7,748 nucleotides of DNA, from contig CBFHSW010000115.1 in NCBI GenBank assembly GCA_965658595.1, positions 1-7,748 of the forward strand, read 5' to 3'. The position numbers were made by a program, and so were the translations under genes. The first letter of the stretch is position 1; each line of letters opens with the position of its first letter. Source of the stretch: UBA1858 sp965658595 (GTDB lineage: Bacteria > Pseudomonadota > Gammaproteobacteria > UBA4575). Below the pieces are notes generated by a model, which saw nothing but the letters and a program-made list of their open reading frames with translations, was not told where the DNA came from and searched no databases. Shown here piece after piece: positions 1-7,521 of the stretch.

Positions 1-1
1 G

Positions 2-496
2 CAGCAGCGCAATGAAAAAAAAGCCTCTACGACTGAACAACTTATTGCCACTGAGGACAAGGAGCTGCTCATGATTATGCATGTGGTGGCGAAACAAGGT
101 GCATACTTTACTGGGCCTATGATCAAACACATGATGGCTGAATTGGATCTTCAACATGGTGAGATGGGTGCATATCACTATAGTGTTGATCGTTTAGGTA
201 AGAAACATAGTATTTATATGATATTGAATATGTTTCAGCCGGGCAGTTTTGACATTAAAAATATGGCTGATTTGGAGACGCGTGGATTGACTCTAGTGCT
301 TCAATTGCCAGGACCTGAAGATGCTCTTAAGTCATACAATATTATGTGCGAACATGCTCAACGCTTAGCCACATTTTTGAATGGAGACTTACTCGATCAA
401 GATCAAAATGCCATTACGACACAGGCGATTTCACATTATAAAGAACAGGTTCAGTTGTTTGGCCTGAGAGTTGGCAAGCTATCCTCATGGCAATGA
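2..496 (+). CDS. zipA: Cell division protein ZipA, C-terminal part (5' end cut by window edge)
   Basis: ZipA is a bitopic inner-membrane protein that tethers FtsZ to the membrane at mid-cell and stabilises the Z ring. The frame is open from base 2, so 164 C-terminal residues are visible. The N-terminal membrane anchor and most of the linker lie outside; E. coli ZipA has 328 residues. The first ~20 visible residues are polar linker. The FtsZ-binding domain then begins near LLMIMHVVA and continues through MILNMFQPGSFD, the LTLVLQLPGP strand and the MCEHAQRLATFLNGDLLDQDQN segment, all at the places expected for this family. The ATG at 71 is an internal methionine, not the start. The downstream neighbour is ligA after a 37-base gap, the arrangement seen in many gammaproteobacteria, which supports the call. 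The domain looks intact, and the stop codon at 494-496 leaves a normal C-terminus. Confidence 0.9.
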   Translation, partial: QQRNEKKASTTEQLIATEDKELLMIMHVVAKQGAYFTGPMIKHMMAELDLQHGEMGAYHYSVDRLGKKHSIYMILNMFQPGSFDIKNMADLETRGLTLVLQLPGPEDALKSYNIMCEHAQRLATFLNGDLLDQDQNAITTQAISHYKEQVQLFGLRVGKLSSWQ

Positions 497-533
497 GCCT
501 TTTATCATAGTTTTTGTGGGACAAGTAAATAGC

Positions 534-2537
534 ATGACTGCAGATTCAATTGAGCAATTACGTAAAAAAATACAACTTTATGATTACCAATACTATGTAT
601 TGGATGATCCTACGGTTCCAGATGCTGAATATGATCGATTAATGCGTGAGTTGTTAGCCTTAGAGTCTGATCATCCAGAATTCAAGACTGATGACTCTCC
701 AACCCAACGCGTGGCTGGAAAACCCTTAGATAGTTTTAATCAAGTGAAGCATGAAGTCCCCATGCTGTCGTTGTCTAATGTATTTTCTTACGAGGAACTA
801 ACAGCCTTTGATCAGCGTGTTAAAGATCGTTTAGATCAACACCGGACTATTACTTACAACGCTGAGCCCAAATTAGATGGCTTGGCGGTGAGTATTTTGT
901 ATGAACAGGGATTTTTAGTGCGTGCGGCCACGCGTGGGGATGGGTCTACAGGAGAGGATATCACTGAGAATATACGAACTATTCGCAGCGTTCCTCTTAA
1001 GTTAATGGGAGAGGATTGGCCGCAACGGCTAGAAGTACGTGGTGAAGTATTTATGTCACGTGCTGGCTTTGAAAAACTCAATCGATTGGCTGAGGAAAAA
1101 GATCAAAAGCAATTTGTAAATCCTCGTAATGCAGCAGCGGGAAGCTTGCGTCAACTTGATCCTCGGCTAACAGCACAACGACCACTGGATATTTTTTGTT
1201 ATGGCATAGGTGTGCATGAGGGGGGTGACCTTCCAACGAGTCATTATCAACGCTTACAAATACTCAAAAAGTGGGGACTTAGAGTGTGTCCATTAATACA
1301 GCAAGTGCAGGGCGCACAAGGATGCATGAAATATTACGAGCGTATGCAAACACAGCGTGTGAATTTAGATTATGAAATTGATGGAATTGTTTACAAAGTT
1401 GATGAGGTAGAACACCAACAACAACTTGGCTTTGTTTCACGTGCTCCACGTTGGGCAACGGCGCATAAATTTCCTGCACAGGAAGAACTCACGATAGTTG
1501 AAGATATCGATTTTCAGGTGGGACGCACAGGTGCGCTTACGCCTGTGGCAAAATTAACGCCAGTGTTTGTAGGTGGTGTAACAGTGAGTAATGCGACTTT
1601 GCATAATATGGATGAAGTGGAACGAAAAGATGTTCGGATAGGCGACACCGTGATTGTTCGGCGTGCGGGTGATGTTATACCCGAGGTGTTAAAGGTGGTG
1701 CTGGAGAGACGTCCAAAACAATCTCATGCAGTCAAACTACCTACTCATTGTCCTGAGTGTGGTGGAAAAGTTGTGCGCTCAGAAGCTGAGGCGGTGGCGC
1801 GATGTGTGGCTGGATTTGATTGTCCAGCACAGCGCAAGGCAAGTCTTAAACATTATGTATCACGGTTAGCAATGGATGTGGATGGTCTTGGTGATAAGTT
1901 GGTAGATCAGTTCATAGATAAAGATCTAGTGAGCTCATTAGATCAATTATATGACTTGGATGAGACTACTCTGGCAGGATTGGAGCGCATGGGGAGTAAA
2001 TCTGCGCAAAACTTATTGGCCGCTATTGATAAAAGTAAGGAGACCACTCTGGCCCGTTTCATTTATGCACTTGGTATTAGAGAAGTAGGTGAAGCTACCG
2101 CAACAGCTTTAGCAGAAACCTTCGAATTAGATGAATTAATGAGAGCAGATATAGAAACACTCATGAATGTACCTGATGTTGGACCTGTGGTTGCTCAAAA
2201 TATAATAGATTATTTTTCTCAGAGCCAGCATGTGCAAACACTGCAAAAGATTACTCAAGAGAAGGGAGTGTACTGGCCAAAGCAGGACAGAGTTAACTCT
2301 ATCCAAGGTAGGCTGAGTGGGCAAACCTATGTTTTGACAGGCACGTTGACAAGCATGTCTAGGGATCAAGCGAGTCAAAAAATCAAAGCATTAGGGGCCA
2401 AGGTCAGTTCTAGTATTTCAAAAAATACCACGGCATTAGTAGCAGGTGATAAAGCTGGATCTAAATTGCAAAAAGCAGAGAAACTGGGCGTTTCTGTCAT
2501 GACTGAGCAAATGCTCATAGATCTATTGAATGAGTAA
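534..2537 (+). CDS. ligA: NAD(+)-dependent DNA ligase LigA
   Basis: LigA seals nicks in duplex DNA during replication and repair, using NAD+ to form an enzyme-AMP intermediate. The protein is 667 residues, against 671 in E. coli. Domain Ia holds the NMN-side motif around YYVLDDPTVPDAEYDRL (about residues 19-35). The adenylation site is KLDG with Lys113 as the AMP-accepting lysine, followed by RGDG (134-137), RGEV and DGIVYKV. An OB-fold follows (VGRTGALTPVAKL onwards). The zinc site has four cysteines at 406, 409, 424 and 430. Helix-hairpin-helix repeats come next, and a BRCT domain fills about 592-667. All catalytic motifs are present, so the enzyme should be active. I chose ATG 534 because it matches the family N-terminus. 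The frame stays open upstream to a TTG at 471 inside zipA, and a GTG at 516 is a possible alternative. The Shine-Dalgarno sequence is weak, so translation may be coupled to zipA. Confidence 0.97.
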   Translation: MTADSIEQLRKKIQLYDYQYYVLDDPTVPDAEYDRLMRELLALESDHPEFKTDDSPTQRVAGKPLDSFNQVKHEVPMLSLSNVFSYEELTAFDQRVKDRLDQHRTITYNAEPKLDGLAVSILYEQGFLVRAATRGDGSTGEDITENIRTIRSVPLKLMGEDWPQRLEVRGEVFMSRAGFEKLNRLAEEKDQKQFVNPRNAAAGSLRQLDPRLTAQRPLDIFCYGIGVHEGGDLPTSHYQRLQILKKWGLRVCPLIQQVQGAQGCMKYYERMQTQRVNLDYEIDGIVYKVDEVEHQQQLGFVSRAPRWATAHKFPAQEELTIVEDIDFQVGRTGALTPVAKLTPVFVGGVTVSNATLHNMDEVERKDVRIGDTVIVRRAGDVIPEVLKVVLERRPKQSHAVKLPTHCPECGGKVVRSEAEAVARCVAGFDCPAQRKASLKHYVSRLAMDVDGLGDKLVDQFIDKDLVSSLDQLYDLDETTLAGLERMGSKSAQNLLAAIDKSKETTLARFIYALGIREVGEATATALAETFELDELMRADIETLMNVPDVGPVVAQNIIDYFSQSQHVQTLQKITQEKGVYWPKQDRVNSIQGRLSGQTYVLTGTLTSMSRDQASQKIKALGAKVSSSISKNTTALVAGDKAGSKLQKAEKLGVSVMTEQMLIDLLNE

Positions 2538-2543
2538 CATTAT

Positions 2544-3056
2544 ATGCAAGGATTAATACAATTTTATACTCATCTGACATTGTTGCGCAGTAAGCCACAA
2601 GATGGTCCTGTGTCTGATCAACTTCAACGAATATTGATGATCATATTCTTAATCAGTGCTACCACCAAATCTTTAATGTTCTATGACATGACGCGTAGCA
2701 TGGTCTCCAGTGTCATCGATTTAATTTTTGTGATTATATTTGTTCGCGTATTGTTAGCATCCAAACCGCAACGCATGCATCAAACACTCAATGCAATGCT
2801 AGGTGCAGGCATAGTCATGACTGCAGTATTGACACTTGCTGCGCATAATTTAATTGTTGGTTCTGACACGAAAACAATCAGCTCTTTGGCTTCGATTATA
2901 TTTTTTCTCATATTTATCTGGGTAGTCCTCGTCCATGCCCACATTATTCGTTATGCCATGGATGCGACACTATCGTTAGGAGTCATGGTGAGCTTGGGTT
3001 ATTCATTTGTGAATACTATTGTTGTCATGACACTGCTAGGTCTGATGGGTATTTAG
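2544..3056 (+). CDS. Small multi-pass membrane protein of unknown function
   Basis: I do not recognise a characterised family. The 170-residue protein has a short polar N-terminus carrying LLRSKPQDGPVS (about 13-24). Hydrophobic stretches follow at about 29-46, 52-71, 83-102, 114-135 and 142-168, so it is most likely an inner-membrane protein with four or five transmembrane helices. There is no signal peptide cleavage site, no metal-binding cluster and no recognisable catalytic motif. It starts 6 bases after the ligA stop and ends 3 bases before the mpl ATG, so it is almost certainly translated from the same mRNA. The Shine-Dalgarno signal is poor, consistent with coupling to ligA. The LR-x-x-PQD-x-P-x-S stretch resembles, from memory, the N-terminus of uncharacterised proteobacterial membrane proteins, but I could not check this. 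That the ORF is a real gene is well supported by length, hydrophobic pattern and tight packing. Function is unknown; a link to envelope or murein metabolism would rest only on neighbours. Confidence 0.85.
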   Translation: MQGLIQFYTHLTLLRSKPQDGPVSDQLQRILMIIFLISATTKSLMFYDMTRSMVSSVIDLIFVIIFVRVLLASKPQRMHQTLNAMLGAGIVMTAVLTLAAHNLIVGSDTKTISSLASIIFFLIFIWVVLVHAHIIRYAMDATLSLGVMVSLGYSFVNTIVVMTLLGLMGI

Positions 3057-3059
3057 CTT

Positions 3060-4406
3060 ATGCATATTCATATTCTAGGTATCTGTGGAACTTTTATGGG
3101 AGGGATTGCTCGCCTTGCGGTTGAGATGGGGCATCAAGTGAGTGGCTCAGATATGAATGTATATCCGCCTATGAGCACTCAATTAGAGCAACTAGGTATA
3201 GATATTATTGAGGGTTATGACACGGCTCAACTGGACTCTAATCCAGATTGCATAGTGGTCGGCAATGTGATGACACGTGGGCATGAAGTGATTGAGATGT
3301 TATTGGAAAGGAAAATTCCAATCATATCGGGGCCGCAATGGATAAAAGATAATGTTCTAAAAGATCGTTGGGTATTAGCAGTGGCGGGCACACATGGTAA
3401 GACCACTACAACTAGTATGCTCGCTCATATATTAGATTATGCTGGATTAAAACCAGGATTCTTAATTGGTGGGGTGCCATCAAATTTTGAGCAATCTGCA
3501 CGTCTGGGTGAAGCAACATTCTTTGTGATAGAGGCAGATGAGTACGATAGTGCATTCTTTGATAAGCGATCTAAGTTTATTCACTATCAACCAAGAACAT
3601 TAATACTCAATAACCTTGAATTTGATCATGCAGATATTTTTCGTGATCTCACAGATATCAAGCGTCAGTTTCACCATATGCTCAAGCTAGTTCCGAGTGC
3701 AGGTAAATGTATCGTCAATGGTGATGACAGTAATTTAACTGACTTACTAGCTATGGGTTGTTGGTGTGAACAAGAAAGTTTTGGTCAACAGCCAGAGGGC
3801 GATTGGCAGATACATCCTCAACAACAATCTGCAAGCTTTAATATCAAACATGGTAAGACTGATCATGGCATATGCGAAATGAATCAGCTAGGACGACATA
3901 ATGCATCTAATGCCATGGCGGCAATGGCGGCGGCTAGACATGCTGGAGTATCACTCGAGGTATCGATTGAAGCTATGCGCACATTCACGGGCGTTAAAAG
4001 GCGTTTAGAAAATAAGGGCACCTATAAGGGTATTACTATATATGATGACTTTGCACATCATCCCACCGAGATTGAGTGTGCTTTAGAAGCTGTTTGTGAT
4101 CATTCCCCAGATAAAAGAGTGGTGGTTATCTTTGAACCACGATCCAATACTATGCAAATGGGAGTGCACGCAGATAGTCTTAGCAAAGCTTTAGCTCGAG
4201 CTAGTAAGAGCTTTGTTTATGATAGTGGTGACTTAGATTGGTCACTGTCCAGCGCATTAGGAGATGTTGAATGTATAATACAAAAAAATATTGATGATCT
4301 AATTGTTCAAGTATTAGCGTATCTTAATACAGACGACGTGGTGCTTATATTAAGTAATGGTGGATTTGGCGGGTTGTGCTCTAAGCTGATTAATAAACTC
4401 CAGTAA
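3060..4406 (+). CDS. mpl: UDP-N-acetylmuramate:L-alanyl-gamma-D-glutamyl-meso-diaminopimelate ligase Mpl
   Basis: Mpl is a cytoplasmic murein-recycling enzyme. It joins the tripeptide L-Ala-gamma-D-Glu-meso-DAP, recovered from old peptidoglycan, to UDP-MurNAc with ATP, bypassing MurC, MurD and MurE. The product is 448 residues (E. coli Mpl is 457). The N-terminal Rossmann-like part opens with HILGICGTFMGGIA. The ATP-binding P-loop is GTHGKTTT at 110-117 with Lys114. EADEYDSAFFDKRSKF (158-173) and NNLEFDHADIF (184-194) are central-domain motifs, LGRHNASNAMAA is at 277-288, and FTGVKRRLE (309-317) and YDDFAHHPTE (328-337) begin the C-terminal Mur-ligase domain. SNGGFGG (432-438) and the EADEYDSAFFDKR form distinguish Mpl from MurC. 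The start overlaps no other gene and lies 3 bases after the preceding stop; with little Shine-Dalgarno signal, coupling is likely. The gene appears intact and implies a DAP-type peptidoglycan. Confidence 0.95.
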   Translation: MHIHILGICGTFMGGIARLAVEMGHQVSGSDMNVYPPMSTQLEQLGIDIIEGYDTAQLDSNPDCIVVGNVMTRGHEVIEMLLERKIPIISGPQWIKDNVLKDRWVLAVAGTHGKTTTTSMLAHILDYAGLKPGFLIGGVPSNFEQSARLGEATFFVIEADEYDSAFFDKRSKFIHYQPRTLILNNLEFDHADIFRDLTDIKRQFHHMLKLVPSAGKCIVNGDDSNLTDLLAMGCWCEQESFGQQPEGDWQIHPQQQSASFNIKHGKTDHGICEMNQLGRHNASNAMAAMAAARHAGVSLEVSIEAMRTFTGVKRRLENKGTYKGITIYDDFAHHPTEIECALEAVCDHSPDKRVVVIFEPRSNTMQMGVHADSLSKALARASKSFVYDSGDLDWSLSSALGDVECIIQKNIDDLIVQVLAYLNTDDVVLILSNGGFGGLCSKLINKLQ

Positions 4407-4456
4407 TGCTTGTTGATTGATGAAAGCACTTGGCTTGATCCGACTTGAATTTATTT

Positions 4457-4460
4457 GGAG
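4457..4460 (+). promoter_or_regulatory. Shine-Dalgarno GGAG fixing the start of the LON-domain gene
   Basis: GGAG lies 5 bases upstream of the ATG at 4466. The frame also opens at a TTG at 4445, but no ribosome-binding signal suits that codon, and the protein family begins close to the Met at 4466. This site therefore decides the start. Confidence 0.7.
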
Positions 4461-4465
4461 CTTAC

Positions 4466-5065
4466 ATGCAACATCCATTATTTCCATTAAACCTTGTGAT
4501 ATTTCCAGAGGGACTATTGCCTCTAAGGATTTTTGAGTCACGCTATCTAGATATGGTGCGAGACTGCGCCAAAAGTCAGCGCGAGTTTATTGTTTGTAAT
4601 CTCGATGAGAATCAAAACTTTGAACGAGCAGTGAGTCAATATTGGATAGGCACAGGCTGCGAGATAATTGATTTCGAAACGCTTCCCGATGGTCTTTTGG
4701 GTATCACTGTGCGCGGTACAAGGCGGGTAAAGATTTCACAAATAGTGAGAACGGATAATCAGTTACTGAATGCTCAAGTTGAAACAATCGCAGAAGAGCA
4801 AGATCAAGAGCTTCCTGATGAATTCCTTGAGTGGTCAAAAATGATCCCTCTAATTTTGCAAAAAATGGGTTCTCCATTTGATAATCAGGATCTCAAACCA
4901 GAGAGTGCCCATTGGGTGGCAGCTAGATTAACCGAGTTGCTGCCATTTGATTTGAAGCACAAACAACGTATTCTTGAGATTGATTACCCTCACATTCGTC
5001 TCGAGTATCTCAAAGATGTGCTCAAAGAAGCGGACTATTACACATCTAAAGGCAATCTGAGCTAA
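4466..5065 (+). CDS. Stand-alone LON substrate-binding (N-terminal) domain protein
   Basis: The 199-residue protein matches the stand-alone LON N-domain family (Pfam LON substrate-binding domain, COG2802 type). Characteristic segments are FPLNLVIFPEGLLPLRIFESRY (residues 6-27), IGTGCEI (61-67), PDGLLGITVRGTRRVKI (74-90), and a helical C-terminal part with VAARLTELLPFDLKHKQRILE (151-171). No AAA+ ATPase and no Ser-Lys protease domain follow, so it is not the Lon protease but a single-domain relative. The fold in Lon itself recognises substrates. The role of these short versions is not established in bacteria, so adaptor or protein-binding activity is only an inference. It is probably cytoplasmic, with no signal peptide or membrane segment. 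It lies 59 bases after mpl and 28 before the thioredoxin gene, all on one strand. A weak TGCTT/AAGCA inverted repeat in the gap to mpl lacks a T run and is not a convincing terminator. Confidence 0.88.
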   Translation: MQHPLFPLNLVIFPEGLLPLRIFESRYLDMVRDCAKSQREFIVCNLDENQNFERAVSQYWIGTGCEIIDFETLPDGLLGITVRGTRRVKISQIVRTDNQLLNAQVETIAEEQDQELPDEFLEWSKMIPLILQKMGSPFDNQDLKPESAHWVAARLTELLPFDLKHKQRILEIDYPHIRLEYLKDVLKEADYYTSKGNLS

Positions 5066-5083
5066 ACCTCAGTTGCATAACAT

Positions 5084-5090
5084 AGGAGAG
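5084..5090 (+). promoter_or_regulatory. Shine-Dalgarno AGGAGAG of the thioredoxin gene
   Basis: AGGAGAG ends 3 bases before the ATG at 5094 (5 bases when counted from AGGAG). It is one of the strongest ribosome-binding sites in the window. It rules out the upstream in-frame TTG at 5073, which would place the site inside the coding region. Confidence 0.75.
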
Positions 5091-5093
5091 CCC

Positions 5094-5465
5094 ATGGCTA
5101 TTATTGAACTAACATCAGAAAATTTTAACGACACTATTCAGGATAGTGGCATAGTCATTATTGATTTTTGGGCTGAATGGTGTGGGCCATGTAAGTCATT
5201 CGCTCCTACTTTTGAAGCAGCTTCAGAGACACATCCCGATATCGTATTCGCTAAAGTTGATACTGAGCACCAAACCGAATTAGCACAAAGCTGTCAAATA
5301 CGTTCAATCCCTACATTGATGTTGTTTCGGGAACAAATATTATTGTTCAATCAAGCAGGCGCATTAGCTCCTGCTCAATTAGCTGATGTGATTGAGAAAG
5401 TGAAAGAGCTAGATATGGATCAAGTGCGAGCCTCAGTTAAAGAGCAGCAAGATGCTGAAGCCTAG
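5094..5465 (+). CDS. Thioredoxin-family protein with WCGPC active site
   Basis: This is a single-domain thioredoxin of 123 residues, a cytoplasmic dithiol-disulfide oxidoreductase presumably reduced by thioredoxin reductase. The redox motif is WCGPC with cysteines 30 and 33. The buried acidic residue is Asp24 in IIDFWAEWCGPCK, and the cis-proline is Pro73 in SIPTLMLF. All three sit where a functional thioredoxin needs them. No signal peptide is present, so it is not a periplasmic Dsb-type protein. It differs from E. coli TrxA (109 residues) by a polar C-terminal tail of about 15 residues (MDQVRASVKEQQDAEA) and by a third cysteine at position 67, just before the cis-Pro loop. It lacks the N-terminal zinc finger of TrxC. 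I leave the symbol empty because a separate canonical trxA may exist elsewhere in the genome. It follows the LON-domain gene by 28 bases and precedes an ABC transporter by 57. Confidence 0.92.
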   Translation: MAIIELTSENFNDTIQDSGIVIIDFWAEWCGPCKSFAPTFEAASETHPDIVFAKVDTEHQTELAQSCQIRSIPTLMLFREQILLFNQAGALAPAQLADVIEKVKELDMDQVRASVKEQQDAEA

Positions 5466-5522
5466 AGGTTAAGCAAATCGATGTCTGCTAAATATATGAT
5501 GACGGTAACCTGTTTATAGAAT

Positions 5523-7310
5523 ATGCAAGAGTACACCTTCAAAAAAATTGCTCAATCTGCCACGCAGTATAAAAAAACACTGTTAGTGGCTAATGTGATT
5601 GCAATTTTTGCTGTCATTGCCAGTGTTCCCATTCCACTGTTGATTCCATTATTGGTGGACGAAGTGCTATTGAACGAACCTGGCAAGGTAATATCAATTT
5701 TCGATGCATTGTTTCCCAATGCTGAGCATGGACCCATCTTCTATATCAGTGGGATTTTAATATTCACAGCTGTATTGAGAGTCATTAGTGTCATTCTCAA
5801 TGTGTGGCAGACCAAGAAATTTGTCGGCGTTTCAAAAGATCTTGTTTATGGAATGCGTAAGCAAATGCTTGCACGTCTTGAGCGTATTACCATGTCAGAA
5901 TATGAAACGGTTGGCAGTGGAGCAGTTTCATCATTGTTTGTTACCGACCTGAATACCATAGATCAATTTATTGGTGAGACGGTCAGCAAAGTGCTAGTGT
6001 CAGCTCTCACTATCGTCGGGGTGGGAATTATCCTCGTTTGGTTGCATTGGCAATTGGCCCTGTTTATTTTGCTGATGAACCCTATTGTGATTTATTTTAC
6101 TATGGCGATGGGTAAGCGAGTTAAAGATCTCAAAAAAAATGAGAACAGTGCTTTTGAACACTTCCAAGGTGCATTGACTGAAACCTTAGAAGGCATACAA
6201 CAGATAAGAGCCAGCAATCGCGAAAAATTCTATCTTTCCAAGGTTGATCAATTAGCGGCTAATGTGCGTGATCATTCCATGGCTTTTTCATGGAAGAGTG
6301 ATGCTGCCAGTCGTGCGTCGTTTTTGATATTTCTAGTAGGCTTTGATGTGTTTCGTGCTGTTGGTATGGTGATGGTGCTATTCACAGGACTTACTATTGG
6401 TGAAATGATCGCTGTGTTTGGATATTTATGGTTCATGATGGGGCCAGTGCAAGAAGTGCTTAATGTCCAATACTCATACTTCTCTGCAAAAGCTGCACTG
6501 GCTAGAATTAATGACCTTATAAAGTTGCCTGATGAGCCTCGATACGAGAGTTTAGTAAATCCATTTGAACAGTCGAATGATATCGGTGTAAATATAAATG
6601 ATATTACCTTCTCTTATGGTGATGGCCCTCTGGTACTGAATGGCGTCAATCTGACCATTAACGCGGGTGAGAAAGTTGCCTTGGTGGGTGCTAGCGGAGG
6701 TGGTAAGTCTACGCTAGTACAAGTTTTGTTGGGTTTATATCCGCCTGCCAGTGGTGATATTCAATTTAATCATCATTCAGTATCAGAAATTGGTATGGAT
6801 GTAGTGCGGGAAAATGTAGCCTGTGTGTTACAGCATCCAGCGCTTTTCAATGATACTTTACGTAATAATTTAACCCTGGGACGAGAAGCGACAGATGAGC
6901 GCTTGTGGGAAGTTCTAGAGGTCGCGCAAATCAAAGACGTTGTCAGTCAGTTACCAGATGGTTTGGACTCTATTATTGGTAGGCATGGAGTGAGGTTCTC
7001 AGGTGGACAAAAGCAACGTATAGCCATAGCCAGAATGGCCTTGACTGATCCCAAAGTGGTTATCTTAGATGAGGCTACATCCGCTCTAGATAGTGACACA
7101 GAGGCGCGTTTGCATGCATCGTTGCAGACTTTTCTGAGAGGGCGTACCACCATAATTATTGCTCATCGCTTAAGTGCGGTTCAGCAAGCCGATCGAGTGT
7201 TCGTGTTTGACAATGGAAAAATTGTTGAACATGGACGTCATCAAGATTTGCTTGAAGCTAGTGGATTGTATGCACGTCTTTATGGGCAACGCCAAGCCGT
7301 TAATAGTTAG
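5523..7310 (+). CDS. ABC exporter half-transporter (membrane domain fused to ATPase), substrate unknown
   Basis: The 595-residue protein is an MsbA/multidrug-type half-transporter that should act as a dimer in the inner membrane to export a substrate by ATP hydrolysis. The membrane domain (about 1-330) shows six hydrophobic segments near 20-46, 71-95, 155-174, 176-196, 266-289 and 292-312. The ATPase domain has A-loop Tyr365, Walker A GASGGGKST (389-397, Lys395), Q-loop Gln437, signature FSGGQ (492-496), Walker B VVILDE with Asp516 and Glu517, D-loop SALD (520-523) and H-loop His548. All key residues are present, so it should hydrolyse ATP. The signature begins with Phe rather than the usual Leu, a modest variation. 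ATG 5523 keeps the first membrane segment whole, but no clear Shine-Dalgarno sequence precedes it. Lipid, peptide and drug export are all possible: the similarity is generic and neighbours do not reveal the substrate. No terminator is evident directly after the stop. Confidence 0.93.
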   Translation: MQEYTFKKIAQSATQYKKTLLVANVIAIFAVIASVPIPLLIPLLVDEVLLNEPGKVISIFDALFPNAEHGPIFYISGILIFTAVLRVISVILNVWQTKKFVGVSKDLVYGMRKQMLARLERITMSEYETVGSGAVSSLFVTDLNTIDQFIGETVSKVLVSALTIVGVGIILVWLHWQLALFILLMNPIVIYFTMAMGKRVKDLKKNENSAFEHFQGALTETLEGIQQIRASNREKFYLSKVDQLAANVRDHSMAFSWKSDAASRASFLIFLVGFDVFRAVGMVMVLFTGLTIGEMIAVFGYLWFMMGPVQEVLNVQYSYFSAKAALARINDLIKLPDEPRYESLVNPFEQSNDIGVNINDITFSYGDGPLVLNGVNLTINAGEKVALVGASGGGKSTLVQVLLGLYPPASGDIQFNHHSVSEIGMDVVRENVACVLQHPALFNDTLRNNLTLGREATDERLWEVLEVAQIKDVVSQLPDGLDSIIGRHGVRFSGGQKQRIAIARMALTDPKVVILDEATSALDSDTEARLHASLQTFLRGRTTIIIAHRLSAVQQADRVFVFDNGKIVEHGRHQDLLEASGLYARLYGQRQAVNS

Positions 7311-7486
7311 TAAAGAACTAGCTTACCACTCGCCGGTCATCTATCACTCATCAGCACATTGGTGTCTAGTTTTCATCTGGTCATTATCAAGTCATTTCCT
7401 AAACAACGTCAAACAAGCAGGCAACTGGTGTCTATCATCAGTGTGTGCTCGCAAATCATAAATGGGTATTGTTGATGGGCTTTAAT

Positions 7487-7498
7487 ACGACCAATTGG
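7487..7498. repeat. Perfect 12-base palindrome GACCAATTGGTC
   Basis: The sequence GACCAATTGGTC equals its own reverse complement. Flanking bases do not extend the symmetry. It could be half of an operator or chance; no promoter is placed convincingly around it. Confidence 0.5.
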
Positions 7499-7521
7499 TC
7501 ACAGAAAGGTGTTGAGTGAAT

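Noticed and set aside
471..533. Longer N-terminus for LigA starting at a TTG within zipA
   Set aside because: It would add 21 residues with no match to the ligase family, overlap zipA, and has no ribosome-binding site. The ATG at 534 fits the known N-terminus.
854..1081. Minus-strand open frame inside ligA
   Set aside because: It lies fully within the well-supported ligase gene, has no recognisable protein features and is a shadow frame. The same applies to minus-strand frames at 1279-1479, 2136-2378, 4350-4541, 5552-5737 and 6947-7153.
4407..4428. TGCTT/AAGCA inverted repeat after mpl as a terminator
   Set aside because: The stem is only five pairs with a 12-base loop and no T run follows.
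5466..5511. AGGTTA/TAACCT inverted repeat and a TATGAT -10-like element before the ABC transporter
   Set aside because: The arms are 6 bases with 34 between them and no -35 is found at proper spacing, so neither a terminator nor a promoter is supported.
7174..7461. Plus-strand open frame of 95 residues crossing the end of the ABC transporter gene
   Set aside because: More than a third overlaps the ATPase domain in another frame. It has no clear ribosome-binding site and its composition does not resemble a folded protein.
7481..7489. TAATACGAC resembling the start of a T7 phage promoter
   Set aside because: Only the first nine bases match and the rest diverges into the GACCAATTGGTC palindrome; chance similarity.
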